A DNA stretch of 64,000 bases, taken from Rhodophyticola porphyridii (GTDB lineage Bacteria; Pseudomonadota; Alphaproteobacteria; Rhodobacterales; Rhodobacteraceae). The notes beneath the pieces were generated by a model. That model worked only from the letters and a program-made list of their open reading frames with translations. It was not told the origin of the DNA and ran no database searches. Made by a program: the position numbers and the translations under genes. The stretch is taken from positions 62,001 to 126,000 of the forward strand of contig NZ_RCNT01000004.1 in NCBI RefSeq assembly GCF_003688285.1. The letters run 5' to 3'. Below, piece by piece: positions 54,864 through 63,664 of the stretch (positions are counted from its first letter, which is position 1; the number at the start of each line of letters is the position of its first letter).

Positions 54864-55156
54864 CGGGGCCATTTTCTGGATCGTTCCAAAAATGTTACAG
54901 GGACGAAACAGGTATTGAAGCGAAGCGAAGCGTCAAAATCACCGCTCAGCGCGAATCGACACCCTTATCCAAGGTCCGGTTTGGCTGCTCCATCCTTTCG
55001 CAATCGGTCATGTTCCGGTGCCGGAGGCATCATGGAAACCGGGCCTCATGTATCAGGATCGCGGCCCCTGCCCCGCAGCCGCCCGTGTCTCGCGAGGGCC
55101 GGCAGAGATGATGTCCAGGTTCCGATCCCGCTGCCGCTCCGGCTCCATGACACATA

Positions 55157-55283
55157 TGAGGCATACTGCGCGCCAACCATATGAGCGCCGATCTTCCTCG
55201 GCAGAGGCAACCGATACGTCCCGGGGCCCTGCCGAAGTCTCGCGCGCAACCGCGTTGCGATCCCGGACCCTGCGTATGCCTCA
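55157..55283. other. Nested inverted repeats, possible structured RNA or promoter element
   Basis: TGAGGCATAC (55157-55166) pairs exactly with GTATGCCTCA (55274-55283). Inside lie TGCGCGC (55167-55173) with GCGCGCA (55242-55248), CGGCAG (55199-55204) with CTGCCG (55229-55234), and a tight CGCAAC-CGC-GTTGCG hairpin (55245-55259), which shares bases with the second pairing. Chance pairing is easy in GC-rich DNA, so confidence is low. Confidence 0.3.
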
Positions 55284-55318
55284 AACACACGCGATTACGC
55301 ATAGCGTATCAACTCTCT

Positions 55319-55336
55319 AATACAAACGTTTGTATT
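55319..55336. promoter_or_regulatory. Perfect 18-bp palindrome, LacI-family-type operator
   Basis: AATACAAACGTTTGTATT is perfectly symmetric about a central CG, as in LacI/GalR-family operators. It lies 57 bp upstream of the first gene of the sugar ABC operon, where it would overlap the promoter. No LacI-family gene is present in the window. Confidence 0.75.
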
Positions 55337-55392
55337 GCTTGAATCCGCGAATCGTCGTTTGCTGGGCCCATGAACGGCAAGGGAGGGACAAA

Positions 55393-56427
55393 ATGACAGT
55401 TTCGATAAGGTTCGCCTGGCGGTTGGTGGCAGCTTTTGCTGCCGCGACCTCACTGATGACGGCCACAAGCGCCATTGCGCAGGAGAGTTGCCTCGGCACA
55501 GCCGAAGCTCTGAACCTGACCGACGCGCAGGCCGCCGAGATCGCGGCGCGCGATCTGACCTTCGGTTTTCTGACAAACAACATCTCGGATGATTTCAGCC
55601 GCACGCTGGTGGCCGGCGCCGAAACCTATGCCGCGGAGATTGGCGTCGAGCTGATTGTCAACAATGCCGATTTCGATGCCAACACCCAGCTTTCGCAATT
55701 CGATGCGCTGGTTCAGCGCGGGGTCGACGGGATCTTTCTGACCGCCGTCGATGCGGGCTCCATCGGGCAGGCCGTCCGCCGCGCCAATCAGGCCGGCATC
55801 GCCGTCTTCATCGTCGGCGGCGCGCCGGCGCGCGGCGATGTGATCAGCGTGATGAATGCCGCCAGCTATCAGGGAAGCTATGACGCAACGGCGGCCCTGA
55901 TGGCCGAAATCGGTGTACCGAACGCACAGATCGCGATACTGGGCATCCCCTTTGCACTGCAAACGATCCGCGACCGGGAAAAGGGTGTGCTAGATGCGGT
56001 CGGCGCCTCGGGCGGGCAGATCATTTCGCTGCAATCCGATTTCAGCCAGGACCGGTTGCTGGAACTGGCCGCCAATGTGATCCAGGCCAATCCGGATCTC
56101 GCGGGCATCGTCGCAACCTGGAGCCTTGCGGTAAACGCCGCGACCGAAGCGGTCGAGCAATCGGGGCGGGATATCCTCATCGCGGGTTACGATTCCGAGG
56201 TGCCCGGATACATGGAGCTTCATTCCGGCGATACCAATATCGTGGCTCTGTCGGGCCAGCAGGCCGCCCTTCAGGGGCGCGCGGCAATCGAAGGTCTGGC
56301 GCAGTCGATCCTAGGGGCCGAACTGTGCGAGGAGATCATCACCCCCAATCTGCTGGTCACAGCTGAAAACTACGCCGAGATGTGGGCGATCCAGTATCCC
56401 GGTGTCACCCCACCTTGGGCGGAGTGA
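55393..56427 (+). CDS. Sugar ABC transporter substrate-binding protein (RbsB-like)
   Basis: 344 residues. A signal peptide (about 1-29, ending ATSAIAQ) precedes a type-I periplasmic binding fold: LTFGFLTNNISDDFSRTL, then FDALVQRGVDGIFLTAVDAG and GYDSEVPGYMEL are typical of the ribose/xylose/galactose class. ATG 55393 has GGGAGGG upstream. It is the first gene of a five-gene operon with one ATPase, two permeases and a lactonase. The sugar is unknown. Confidence 0.92.
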   Translation: MTVSIRFAWRLVAAFAAATSLMTATSAIAQESCLGTAEALNLTDAQAAEIAARDLTFGFLTNNISDDFSRTLVAGAETYAAEIGVELIVNNADFDANTQLSQFDALVQRGVDGIFLTAVDAGSIGQAVRRANQAGIAVFIVGGAPARGDVISVMNAASYQGSYDATAALMAEIGVPNAQIAILGIPFALQTIRDREKGVLDAVGASGGQIISLQSDFSQDRLLELAANVIQANPDLAGIVATWSLAVNAATEAVEQSGRDILIAGYDSEVPGYMELHSGDTNIVALSGQQAALQGRAAIEGLAQSILGAELCEEIITPNLLVTAENYAEMWAIQYPGVTPPWAE

Positions 56428-56433
56428 CACCGG
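56399..56433 (+). terminator. Hairpin spanning the sugar-binding-protein stop codon
   Basis: CCGGTGTCAC (56399-56408) pairs with GTGACACCGG (56424-56433), a perfect 10-bp stem that includes the TGA stop. With the next hairpin it probably protects the binding-protein mRNA from 3' decay. Confidence 0.55.
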
Positions 56434-56442
56434 CCAGCGTTT

Positions 56443-56461
56443 CGGGGGGCGCCGCCCCCCG
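56443..56461 (+). terminator. GC hairpin between sugar-binding-protein and ATPase genes
   Basis: CGGGGGGC (56443-56450), loop GCC, GCCCCCCG (56454-56461): an 8-bp all-GC stem without a U-run. It likely lowers expression of the downstream ATPase and permease genes relative to the binding protein. Confidence 0.6.
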
Positions 56462-56502
56462 GGACATCGCCCCGCGTGCCCGGCTGGCGGAAGGTCCCCC
56501 GC

Positions 56503-58002
56503 GTGCTTCTTGAACTGTCCCATATCACCAAGCGGTTTCCCGGCGTTCTGGCGCTTGACGATGCGCGGTTCGCCCTTGCCGCGGGCGAGGTTCATGCCCT
56601 CATGGGTGAAAACGGTGCGGGCAAGTCCACATTGATGAAGATCGCCTCCGGGCTGTTCCAGCCGGATGCCGGAGAGATCAGGATCGACGGGCGCGCGGTC
56701 CGCCTCTCCGGCCCCGCATCGGCCAAGGCCGCGGGCATCCATACGGTGTTTCAGGAATTGACCGTGCTGCCCAATCGCAGCGTCGCGGAAAACCTGATGA
56801 TCGGGCGCGAACCTGTGCGGGCGGGTGGGTTGTGGCTGGACCGCGGGGCCCTGATCCGCGCGGCGCAGCGCATACTTGACGATCTGGGCATCCCGCTGGA
56901 GGCCACCGCGCCCGCCGGGCGGCTGTCCACCGGGCAGCGCCAGATGGTGGAGATCGCCCGGGCCTCTGCGCAGATCCCCCGGGTTCTGATCCTTGACGAG
57001 CCGACCTCCTCGCTCGGCCGCGCCGAGGAGGAGCTTTTGTTCTCTCTGGTGCGTCGTCTTTCGGAGCGTGGCGTAGGCATCATCTACATCACCCACCGCA
57101 TGTCCGAGGTGTTCGCCCTGTCCGACCGGATCACAGTTCTGCGCGACGGGCGCTATGTGCTGAGCGGGGCCACGGCCGATCTGGACCGCACCGCGTTGAT
57201 CCGCGCGATGGTCGGTCGCGACGTGGCCGAAGACCGGCACGGCACGGCGGACGACGATCTGCCCGTGGTCCTTGAGGTCGAGCGGCTGGCGCGGGGCACG
57301 GCGGTGCGCGGCGCCAGCCTGTCGCTGAAGGCGGGTGAGGTTCTGGGCATGGCTGGGCTCATGGGGGCGGGACGAACCGAACTGGCCCGCCTGATCGCCG
57401 GAATAGACCGGCCCGACAGCGGCGGGATGACGCTTTTCGGCAAGCCCTACGCCCCGGCGGGTATTGGCGAGGCCTTGGCCCGGGGCGTGGCCTATGCCTC
57501 GGAGGATCGCAAACGCCTGGGGCTGGTGCTGCCGCTTTCAGTGGCCGACAACATCGCCTTGCCCAGTCTCCGGCGACTGGCCCCGCTCGGGGTGATTGGC
57601 CCGAACCGCATCGCCGGTTTCGCGCGCGACTGGATGGAGCGCTTGGGCGTCAGGGCTGCCGGCCCGGGCGTGGCGGTCGACACGCTTTCGGGCGGCAACC
57701 AGCAGAAAGTGGCGCTGGCGAAATGGCTGGCGACGGCTCCGCGCGTCATCTTGCTGGATGAGCCGACCCGTGGTGTGGATGTGGGCGCCAAGGCGGAGAT
57801 CTACGCGTTGATCCGGCAGCTTGCCACCGATGGCGCCGCGATTCTGGCGATTTCCTCGGAACTGCCGGAATTGCTCCAGATCTCCGACCGGATCGCGGTC
57901 ATGGCGCAGGGGCGTGTGGCCGGCATCCTGCCGGCGGAAACCGCGACCGAGGAAAGCCTGCTGGACCTCTCCTTCACCGAAGCCGCGGAGACGGCCGCAT
58001 GA
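56503..58002 (+). CDS. Sugar ABC transporter ATPase, duplicated RbsA/XylG type
   Basis: 499 residues with two ABC modules. The first has Walker A GENGAGKST, signature LSTGQRQMVEIARA and Walker B ILDEPTSSLG. The second has the degenerate Walker A GLMGAGRTE expected of the family, signature LSGGNQQKVALAKWL and LLDEPTRGVDVG. The start is set at GTG 56503 (GGAAGG about 9 nt before); a GTG at 56476 is in frame. It overlaps the first permease gene by 4 bp. Confidence 0.93.
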   Translation: MLLELSHITKRFPGVLALDDARFALAAGEVHALMGENGAGKSTLMKIASGLFQPDAGEIRIDGRAVRLSGPASAKAAGIHTVFQELTVLPNRSVAENLMIGREPVRAGGLWLDRGALIRAAQRILDDLGIPLEATAPAGRLSTGQRQMVEIARASAQIPRVLILDEPTSSLGRAEEELLFSLVRRLSERGVGIIYITHRMSEVFALSDRITVLRDGRYVLSGATADLDRTALIRAMVGRDVAEDRHGTADDDLPVVLEVERLARGTAVRGASLSLKAGEVLGMAGLMGAGRTELARLIAGIDRPDSGGMTLFGKPYAPAGIGEALARGVAYASEDRKRLGLVLPLSVADNIALPSLRRLAPLGVIGPNRIAGFARDWMERLGVRAAGPGVAVDTLSGGNQQKVALAKWLATAPRVILLDEPTRGVDVGAKAEIYALIRQLATDGAAILAISSELPELLQISDRIAVMAQGRVAGILPAETATEESLLDLSFTEAAETAA

Positions 58003-58967
58003 CGCGGGCAGCCCCAGGCGTGCGCGGCCCGGGTCTGGCACGGCTGATCCGCGATCTTCTGCCCTATGCCGGACTTTTGGGGGTGATCGTCTTCTTCGCC
58101 CTGTCCAGCGAATACTTCCTCAATCTGCGCAATTTCGAACGCCTCGTGACGGACAGCGCCACATTGATGCTGGTGGCCTTCGGCATGACGATGGTGATCC
58201 TTCTCGGAGAGATCGACCTCAGCGTCGGTGCGGTCGTCTCGCTGCTTGCGGTGATCCTGGCGCAGATCATGGAGGCGGGCGCGGGATGGCCGCTGGCGGT
58301 GGCGGCCGTTCTCGCTCTGGGCATACTTATCGGCGCGCTCAACGGCGCGCTCACGGTGCTGGGCGATATCCCCTCCTTCATCGTCACTCTTGGTGTGATG
58401 GCCATCGCCACGGGGCTGGCCTATGTCTTCACCGGCGCGATCTCCATCGCGATCATGAGCGAGCCGTTTCTGGTTCTTTTCTATGATGCCCGCGCCCTTG
58501 GCCTGCCGGTCCCGTTGTTGATCGTGGCCGTCACCTTCATCGCCTGCCTGGCCTTTCTCGACCGGACCGTGGCCGGGCGGGAGCTTTTCGCCGTCGGCGC
58601 GAATGCCGACGCGGCGCGGCTGTCGGGTGTGCCCGTTCGCCGCCGCAAAATCATGGTCTTCGCCATCATGGGCGGGCTGGTGGCGATGGCCGCGGTGCTG
58701 TCGGCGGCCCGGCTCGGCAGCGGCGCGCCCGCGTCGGTCCCCGCCCTGACACTGGATGCCATCGCCGCCGTGATCATCGGAGGCGCCAGCCTTTTCGGCG
58801 GCCGTGCATCACTCCTGCGCACGTTGATGGGGGCGGCACTGATCGCGGTTCTGAACAATGGCATGGTGCTGATGAACGTGAATATCGACCTGCAATATGT
58901 GGTCAAGGGCATGATCATCCTTCTGGCAGTTGTGCTGGAACGTCTCGCCTCGGGGGCGCGGTCATGA
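57999..58967 (+). CDS. Sugar ABC transporter permease, RbsC type (first)
   Basis: 322 residues with about 8-10 membrane helices. MTMVILLGEIDLSVGAVVSL (about 62-81) is the family signature, and DIPSFIVTLGVMAIATGLAY and ARLSGVPVRRRKIMVFA match the RbsC/XylH cytoplasmic loop. It is coupled on both sides by ATGA overlaps. It probably forms a heterodimer with the next permease. Confidence 0.93.
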   Translation: MTRAAPGVRGPGLARLIRDLLPYAGLLGVIVFFALSSEYFLNLRNFERLVTDSATLMLVAFGMTMVILLGEIDLSVGAVVSLLAVILAQIMEAGAGWPLAVAAVLALGILIGALNGALTVLGDIPSFIVTLGVMAIATGLAYVFTGAISIAIMSEPFLVLFYDARALGLPVPLLIVAVTFIACLAFLDRTVAGRELFAVGANADAARLSGVPVRRRKIMVFAIMGGLVAMAAVLSAARLGSGAPASVPALTLDAIAAVIIGGASLFGGRASLLRTLMGAALIAVLNNGMVLMNVNIDLQYVVKGMIILLAVVLERLASGARS

Positions 58968-59911
58968 AGCCGGCGCGCCGGCAGATGGCCGATTACGGGC
59001 TGGCCGCGGCGCTGCTTGTGGTGCTGGCGGCGCTGATGCTGCTCAGCCCGGCCTTTCGCGACCCGGCCAACCTGATCGGAATCGGGCGGCAGGTCGCCAT
59101 CCTTGGCATCGCCGCCGCCGCGATGACATTCGTGATCCTGGCCGGCGAGATCGACCTCAGCGTCGGGGCGGTTGCCTCTGCGGCGGCGGTGGTGACAGCC
59201 ATCGCGCTCGCCGAGGGGTACGGGATCTGGGCCCTCCCGATCGGCCTGGCCGTGGGTGCGGGCTTCGGGCTTCTGAACGGGCTTCTGGTCGTCTATGTCG
59301 CCATCCCCTCCTTCATCGCGACGCTGGTCAGCTTCTTCATCGCGCAGGGCGTGGCGCTGACGCTGACCGGTGGCCGGACGATCCTGTTCGATGCGGAATG
59401 GTTCCGCCAGCTGTTTGCGACCGGGGTCTTCGCCGGCAACCGCGCGGCCTTCTGGTGGCTGCTGGCCGTGGCGTTGCTGATGTGGTGGCTTCTGGCCCGC
59501 ACCCGGTTCGGCGCGAATATCTACGCGCTTGGCGGAGACGCGGAAAGCGCGGGCATGCTGGGCCTGCCGGTGGCGCGGCTGCGGCTGGCGATCTTTACCC
59601 TGACGGGCGCGCTGATGGGGCTGGTGGGGATGATCCTGATCGCGCGGATCGGCAATGCGCGCGCAGATGGGGCAATCGGCCTTGAATTCGATGCCATTGC
59701 CGCCGCGGTGATCGGCGGCACACGTCTGGGCGGCGGCGCGGGCTCGATGCCGCGCACGATGCTGGGCGTTGCGCTTATCGGCATCCTCAACAACGGGCTC
59801 GCAATCCTGAATATCGATTTCAACACCCAACAGGTGATCAAGGGCGTGCTGGTCATTGCCGTGGTTCTGATCGACCGGTGGGCACGTGGCGGCAGGGAGG
59901 TCCCGGAATGA
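58964..59911 (+). CDS. Sugar ABC transporter permease, RbsC type (second)
   Basis: 315 residues. It carries the same signature, MTFVILAGEIDLSVGAVASA (about 47-66), with AIPSFIATLVSFFIAQGVAL and AGMLGLPVARLRLAIFT. It is a paralogue of the preceding permease. The stop overlaps the lactonase start by 4 bp. Confidence 0.93.
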   Translation: MKPARRQMADYGLAAALLVVLAALMLLSPAFRDPANLIGIGRQVAILGIAAAAMTFVILAGEIDLSVGAVASAAAVVTAIALAEGYGIWALPIGLAVGAGFGLLNGLLVVYVAIPSFIATLVSFFIAQGVALTLTGGRTILFDAEWFRQLFATGVFAGNRAAFWWLLAVALLMWWLLARTRFGANIYALGGDAESAGMLGLPVARLRLAIFTLTGALMGLVGMILIARIGNARADGAIGLEFDAIAAAVIGGTRLGGGAGSMPRTMLGVALIGILNNGLAILNIDFNTQQVIKGVLVIAVVLIDRWARGGREVPE

Positions 59912-60774
59912 GACTGTGGACGGGTGACGTGGAGCAACTGGCCACCGGGTTCGGCTTCACCGAGGGGCCTTGCTGGATCCCCGGGCTCGGCGCACTTTTG
60001 TTCACCGATATCCCCGGCAACACCATTCAGATATGGCACCCCGGGGACAATCGTGCGGAAACGCTGATCGGGAATGCCCATTTCGCGATTGGCCTGGCCC
60101 TGTCGCGACATGACGAAATCCTCTGCTGCGAACACACCACCCGCAGCCTGACAGCGCGGTCGACCCGCGATTTCAAGCGCCGCGTCCTCGCCTCGGGCTA
60201 CGGGCCGCATGTCCTGAACTCCACCAACGACGTGATCTGCGCCTCGGACGGGACGATCCTGTTTACCGATCCGCCCTTTGGCGTGCGCCATCTGGACGGC
60301 ACTCTGCACGGCTATCAGCAGGCGCAGGAGCTGGACGGGGCCTGGGTGTTCCGCGTCACCGACCGCACCGACCGGCCGCAGCCTCTGATGACGGAGATTT
60401 ACCGGCCGAACGGACTCTGTCTCTCGCCAGATGAGAAAATCCTGTATGTCTCCGACAGTTCCGAGATACATCACAAGGTGCTGGCAATGGATGTAGCCCC
60501 CGACTGGAGCCTGTCGGGCCTGCGCGATTTCGCGGTGATGCCTGTGGGTGTGCCTGATGGTATGCGCGTCGATATCGAGGGGCGGCTCTGGGTTGCCGGG
60601 GGCGACGGTGTCCATGTCTACGGGCCGGACGGTGCGCCGGTGGACCATGTGCCGGTGCCCGAGATGGTGACGAATGTGGAATTCGGCGGCGCGGACCTGT
60701 CGGAGCTGTTCATCACCGCGACCCGTTCGCTTTACCGGGTCAGGACCAAGACGCGAAGCGGCAGGGCTTGGTAG
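59908..60774 (+). CDS. SMP-30/gluconolactonase/LRE-family lactonase
   Basis: 288 residues forming a six-bladed beta-propeller. The metal ligands are recognisable: Glu in GFTEGPCWIPG (about 17), Asn in STNDVICASDG (about 110), Asn in YRPNGLCLSPD (about 167) and Asp near GVPDGMRVD (about 214). It hydrolyses an aldonolactone, so the sugar imported by this operon is probably oxidised at C1 before ring opening. No sugar dehydrogenase is in the operon. It ends 12 bp from the convergent UgpC-type gene. Confidence 0.9.
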   Translation: MRLWTGDVEQLATGFGFTEGPCWIPGLGALLFTDIPGNTIQIWHPGDNRAETLIGNAHFAIGLALSRHDEILCCEHTTRSLTARSTRDFKRRVLASGYGPHVLNSTNDVICASDGTILFTDPPFGVRHLDGTLHGYQQAQELDGAWVFRVTDRTDRPQPLMTEIYRPNGLCLSPDEKILYVSDSSEIHHKVLAMDVAPDWSLSGLRDFAVMPVGVPDGMRVDIEGRLWVAGGDGVHVYGPDGAPVDHVPVPEMVTNVEFGGADLSELFITATRSLYRVRTKTRSGRAW

Positions 60775-60786
60775 GCCTGCGCATGT

Positions 60787-61872
60787 TCAGAGTTTAGCGG
60801 ATCGGAGGGAGGCGCCAGTTTCCGGCTCGAACAGATGCACGCGCGCCGGGTCTATGGAGACGCCGATCGTGTCGTCGGCCCTGATCGCGGCGGTGCCTTC
60901 GGTGGTGACGATCAGCTCCGGCTCCCCTTCGGTGAAGAGATAGCTGGCCGCGCCCGTCGTCTCGACCGCGCTGACCACAAGCGGTACGGCATGGGGCGCA
61001 TCGAGGGGGCCGAGCACCATATGTTCTGGCCGGATGCCGACCTCCACCTCCAGGCCTGGCGTGCCCGCGATCGCGGTTTCCAGCACCGGATTACCCGGCA
61101 GCGCCAACCGGACGGCGCGGCCATCCCCGGCGATGACGCCGGGCATGAAGTTCATCGCCGGACTGCCGATAAACCCCGCGACGAACCGGTTTGCGGGCCG
61201 GTCGTAAAGCGCCATCGGTGTGCCCTGCTGTTCGATCCGGCCGGCCTGCAGCACGACCACGTGATCGGCCATTGTCATCGCCTCGATCTGGTCGTGAGTG
61301 ACATAGACGCTGGTGGCCCCGATCCGGTCGTGCAGCGCGCGCACCTCCTTGCGCATACGCACGCGCAGGGCCGCATCGAGGTTCGACAGCGGCTCGTCGA
61401 ACAGAAAGGCGCGGGGCTGGCGGATGATGGCACGGCCCATTGCGACGCGCTGGCGCTGCCCGCCGGACAATTCGCGCGGGCGGCGGTCCAGCAGGGTTTC
61501 AAGCCCGATGACGGCCGCCACCTCTTCGGCGCGCCGGGCCCGTTCCGCCCGGGACACCCCCTTGAGCCGCAACGCATAAGTCAGGTTGTCGCGGACGGAC
61601 ATGTGCGGGTAAAGCGCATAGGACTGGAACACCATGGCCAGATCGCGCTTGCGCGGCGGCAGGTCGTTCACCGGCTCGCCCGCTATGCGGAGCGTGCCCG
61701 AGGTGATGCGTTCCAGCCCTGCGATGGAACGCAGCAAGGTGGACTTCCCGCAACCCGACGGCCCGACAAGGGCCACGAACTGGCCCTTGGGGATCGCCAG
61801 ACTGATCTCCTTCAGGGCATGAAAGCGGCCATAGTGCTTTTCGACGCGGTCCAGCTCGATCTGATAGGTCAT
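60787..61872 (-). CDS. Sugar ABC transporter ATPase, UgpC/MalK type
   Basis: 361 residues. Walker A is GPSGCGKST (about 36-44), the Q-loop MVFQSYALYPHMSV, the signature LSGGQRQRVAMGRA, Walker B FLFDEPLSNLD and the H-loop VYVTHDQ. A C-terminal TOBE domain (about 240-350) with VEVGIRPEHMVLG is present. It is the last gene of the second sugar transporter operon and overlaps the MalG-type gene by 4 bp. Confidence 0.94.
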   Translation of the reverse strand: MTYQIELDRVEKHYGRFHALKEISLAIPKGQFVALVGPSGCGKSTLLRSIAGLERITSGTLRIAGEPVNDLPPRKRDLAMVFQSYALYPHMSVRDNLTYALRLKGVSRAERARRAEEVAAVIGLETLLDRRPRELSGGQRQRVAMGRAIIRQPRAFLFDEPLSNLDAALRVRMRKEVRALHDRIGATSVYVTHDQIEAMTMADHVVVLQAGRIEQQGTPMALYDRPANRFVAGFIGSPAMNFMPGVIAGDGRAVRLALPGNPVLETAIAGTPGLEVEVGIRPEHMVLGPLDAPHAVPLVVSAVETTGAASYLFTEGEPELIVTTEGTAAIRADDTIGVSIDPARVHLFEPETGASLRSAKL

Positions 61873-62696
61873 TTCAGGGCTCCGGCGGTCAGGCCATTGA
61901 CGATCTGGCGCTGCAACAGGACGAACGCGGCCAGGATCGGGGTGACATAGGTGGCGGCAAAGGCCATGATCGCGTTCCAGTTCACCACATTGGGCTGCAG
62001 GAAATTGGTCATCCCGATCGAGGCGGGCTGCAGACGGTTATCGGCGATGATGGAGGCGGAATAGACGTATTCGCCGAAGCCGTTCATGAACACCAGAAGC
62101 GCCGAGATCAGCAGCCCGTTCCGCGCTAGCGGCAGCACGATCATGAAGAAGGCGCCGACGCGGGAGTTTCCGTCGACCAGCGCCGCCTCCTCCAGTTCGC
62201 GCGGCACGGTCATGAAGGCGGCCCGGCACAGGATGACGAAAAACGGCATCGTCTTGGCAGAGAATGCCAGGATCGTGGCAAAGCGCGGGTATTCCAGAAG
62301 GCCGACCGACGCGAAGCCCACGAAAATCGGCGTGACCATCAGCGACGGCGGCAGCACCTGCAACATCAGCACGGCGAAGAGGGCCGCATCGATCCAGCCG
62401 TTGCGATAACGCGCCAGAACATAGGCGCAGCCCGATCCGATCAGCGCCGTGATCAGCGTGACGCCCGAGGCGATGACAAGGCTGTTGCCGATGTAGCGCG
62501 GGATATTCGCCACCTCCCAGATGGTGGCGTAGTTGTCCCATTGCGGCGCACCGGGCAGGAATTCCGGCGGTACGGCGAAGATCGAGGATTGGGTCTTCAG
62601 GCTGGTGACATACATCCAGTAAAGCGGAAAGAGGTACACCGCCGCCAGCGCCAGCGCCACGGCCAGCAGCACCCGGTTCGTCACCGCCCCGCTCAC
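61869..62696 (-). CDS. Sugar ABC transporter permease, MalG/UgpE type
   Basis: 275 residues with six membrane helices. The N terminus has FPLYWMYVTSLKTQSSIF, a hallmark of MalG-type permeases, and the EAA loop VPRELEEAALVDGNSRVGAFF (about 170-190) is intact. Overlaps of 4 bp on both sides show tight coupling. Confidence 0.93.
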   Translation of the reverse strand: MSGAVTNRVLLAVALALAAVYLFPLYWMYVTSLKTQSSIFAVPPEFLPGAPQWDNYATIWEVANIPRYIGNSLVIASGVTLITALIGSGCAYVLARYRNGWIDAALFAVLMLQVLPPSLMVTPIFVGFASVGLLEYPRFATILAFSAKTMPFFVILCRAAFMTVPRELEEAALVDGNSRVGAFFMIVLPLARNGLLISALLVFMNGFGEYVYSASIIADNRLQPASIGMTNFLQPNVVNWNAIMAFAATYVTPILAAFVLLQRQIVNGLTAGALK

Positions 62697-63595
62697 AGCT
62701 GCGTCTCCGCCTTGGTGGAGCGGACATAGATCAGCGACACGAACAGCACCACGATGATCATCAGAACCGAAATCACCGCGCCGCGCCCGAAATCGAATTC
62801 GCGGAAGGACAGCTGCCAGGACCAGTATTGCGCCACGGTGGAGGAGCCCGCCGGCCCCCCTTGCGTGATCGCGGCGAACAGATCGAATTGCTGCAGGGTG
62901 AAGATGATGCCCAGGGCCAGAACGGCGCCGATGGTGGCGCGCATCATCGGCAGTGTGATGGTCCAGAACCGCTGAAACGCGTTGGCGCCGTCAAGCTCCG
63001 CCGCCTCGTAGAGATCCCCGGGGATCGCGGCGAGGCCCACTGCCAGCAGGATCATGTTGAAGGGCGTTCCGTACCAGATATTGGCAATTAGCACCGCATA
63101 GAGCGAGGTCTCCACATTCGAGCGCCAGAAAACCGGGTCCTCGATCAGCCCGAAGCTCTCCAGAAGATGGTTGATCACCCCGAAATCTCCCGACAAGAGC
63201 CAGTTCCAGAGAACACCCACGACCAGCCCGGGCATGACCCATGCCGCCAGAAACAGCCCGCGGATCCATGTCGCGCCGGTGAAGTTCTGGTGAAAGAAAA
63301 GCGCCAGCGCGAAGCCGAGCGTGAACTGCAGCGCGACCGAGCCAAGGGTGAAGACGATGGTCTGCCAAAGAACCCGGCCGGCCAGCGGATCGTCGAAGAT
63401 GGCACGATAATTGTCGAACCCCGCATTGGGGTGCCAGAGCGTCCCGAGGCTGAACACATCCACGGTCTGAAAGCTGATGATCACATTGTAGATCAGCGGC
63501 AGCCCCGCGAAGACCAGCAGATAGCTGAGCGCTATGATGACCAGCATCACATCGAAGCCGATCCCGTCGCGCAGGCTGCGCAGAATGCGTGTCAT
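62693..63595 (-). CDS. Sugar ABC transporter permease, MalF/UgpA type
   Basis: 300 residues with six membrane helices. FAGLPLIYNVIISFQTVD near the N terminus and the EAA loop IPGDLYEAAELDGANAFQRF (about 196-215) identify the MalF type. It is the partner of the MalG-type permease. GAGAGG precedes the ATG. A strong hairpin separates it from the upstream binding-protein gene. Confidence 0.93.
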   Translation of the reverse strand: MTRILRSLRDGIGFDVMLVIIALSYLLVFAGLPLIYNVIISFQTVDVFSLGTLWHPNAGFDNYRAIFDDPLAGRVLWQTIVFTLGSVALQFTLGFALALFFHQNFTGATWIRGLFLAAWVMPGLVVGVLWNWLLSGDFGVINHLLESFGLIEDPVFWRSNVETSLYAVLIANIWYGTPFNMILLAVGLAAIPGDLYEAAELDGANAFQRFWTITLPMMRATIGAVLALGIIFTLQQFDLFAAITQGGPAGSSTVAQYWSWQLSFREFDFGRGAVISVLMIIVVLFVSLIYVRSTKAETQL

Positions 63596-63620
63596 GGTCT
63601 ACCTCTCGGGGCAGGAACAA

Positions 63621-63654
63621 CCGGGGGCGGCACGGCTGACGCCGCCGCCCCCGG
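63621..63654 (-). terminator. GC-rich hairpin after the second sugar-binding-protein gene
   Basis: CCGGGGGCGGC (63621-63631) pairs with GCCGCCCCCGG (63644-63654): 11 bp, 12-nt loop, no U-run. It lies 10 bp after the binding-protein stop and upstream of the permease gene, the same placement as in the other transporter operons here. Confidence 0.6.
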
Positions 63655-63664
63655 TCTGGGGCGT

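Larger units (their letters stand above)
54522..55392. other. About 0.87 kb non-coding region between the Hint and sugar-ABC genes
   Basis: The left third is AT-rich. It has a near-palindrome, TCATATA-AA-TATATGA (54723-54738), which may serve the Hint gene promoter, and a hairpin at 54838-54863. The right part is GC-rich with nested inverted repeats (55157-55283). It ends in a perfect LacI-type palindrome. Short ORFs in all frames lack ribosome sites and recognisable content, so I call none. Confidence 0.6.
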
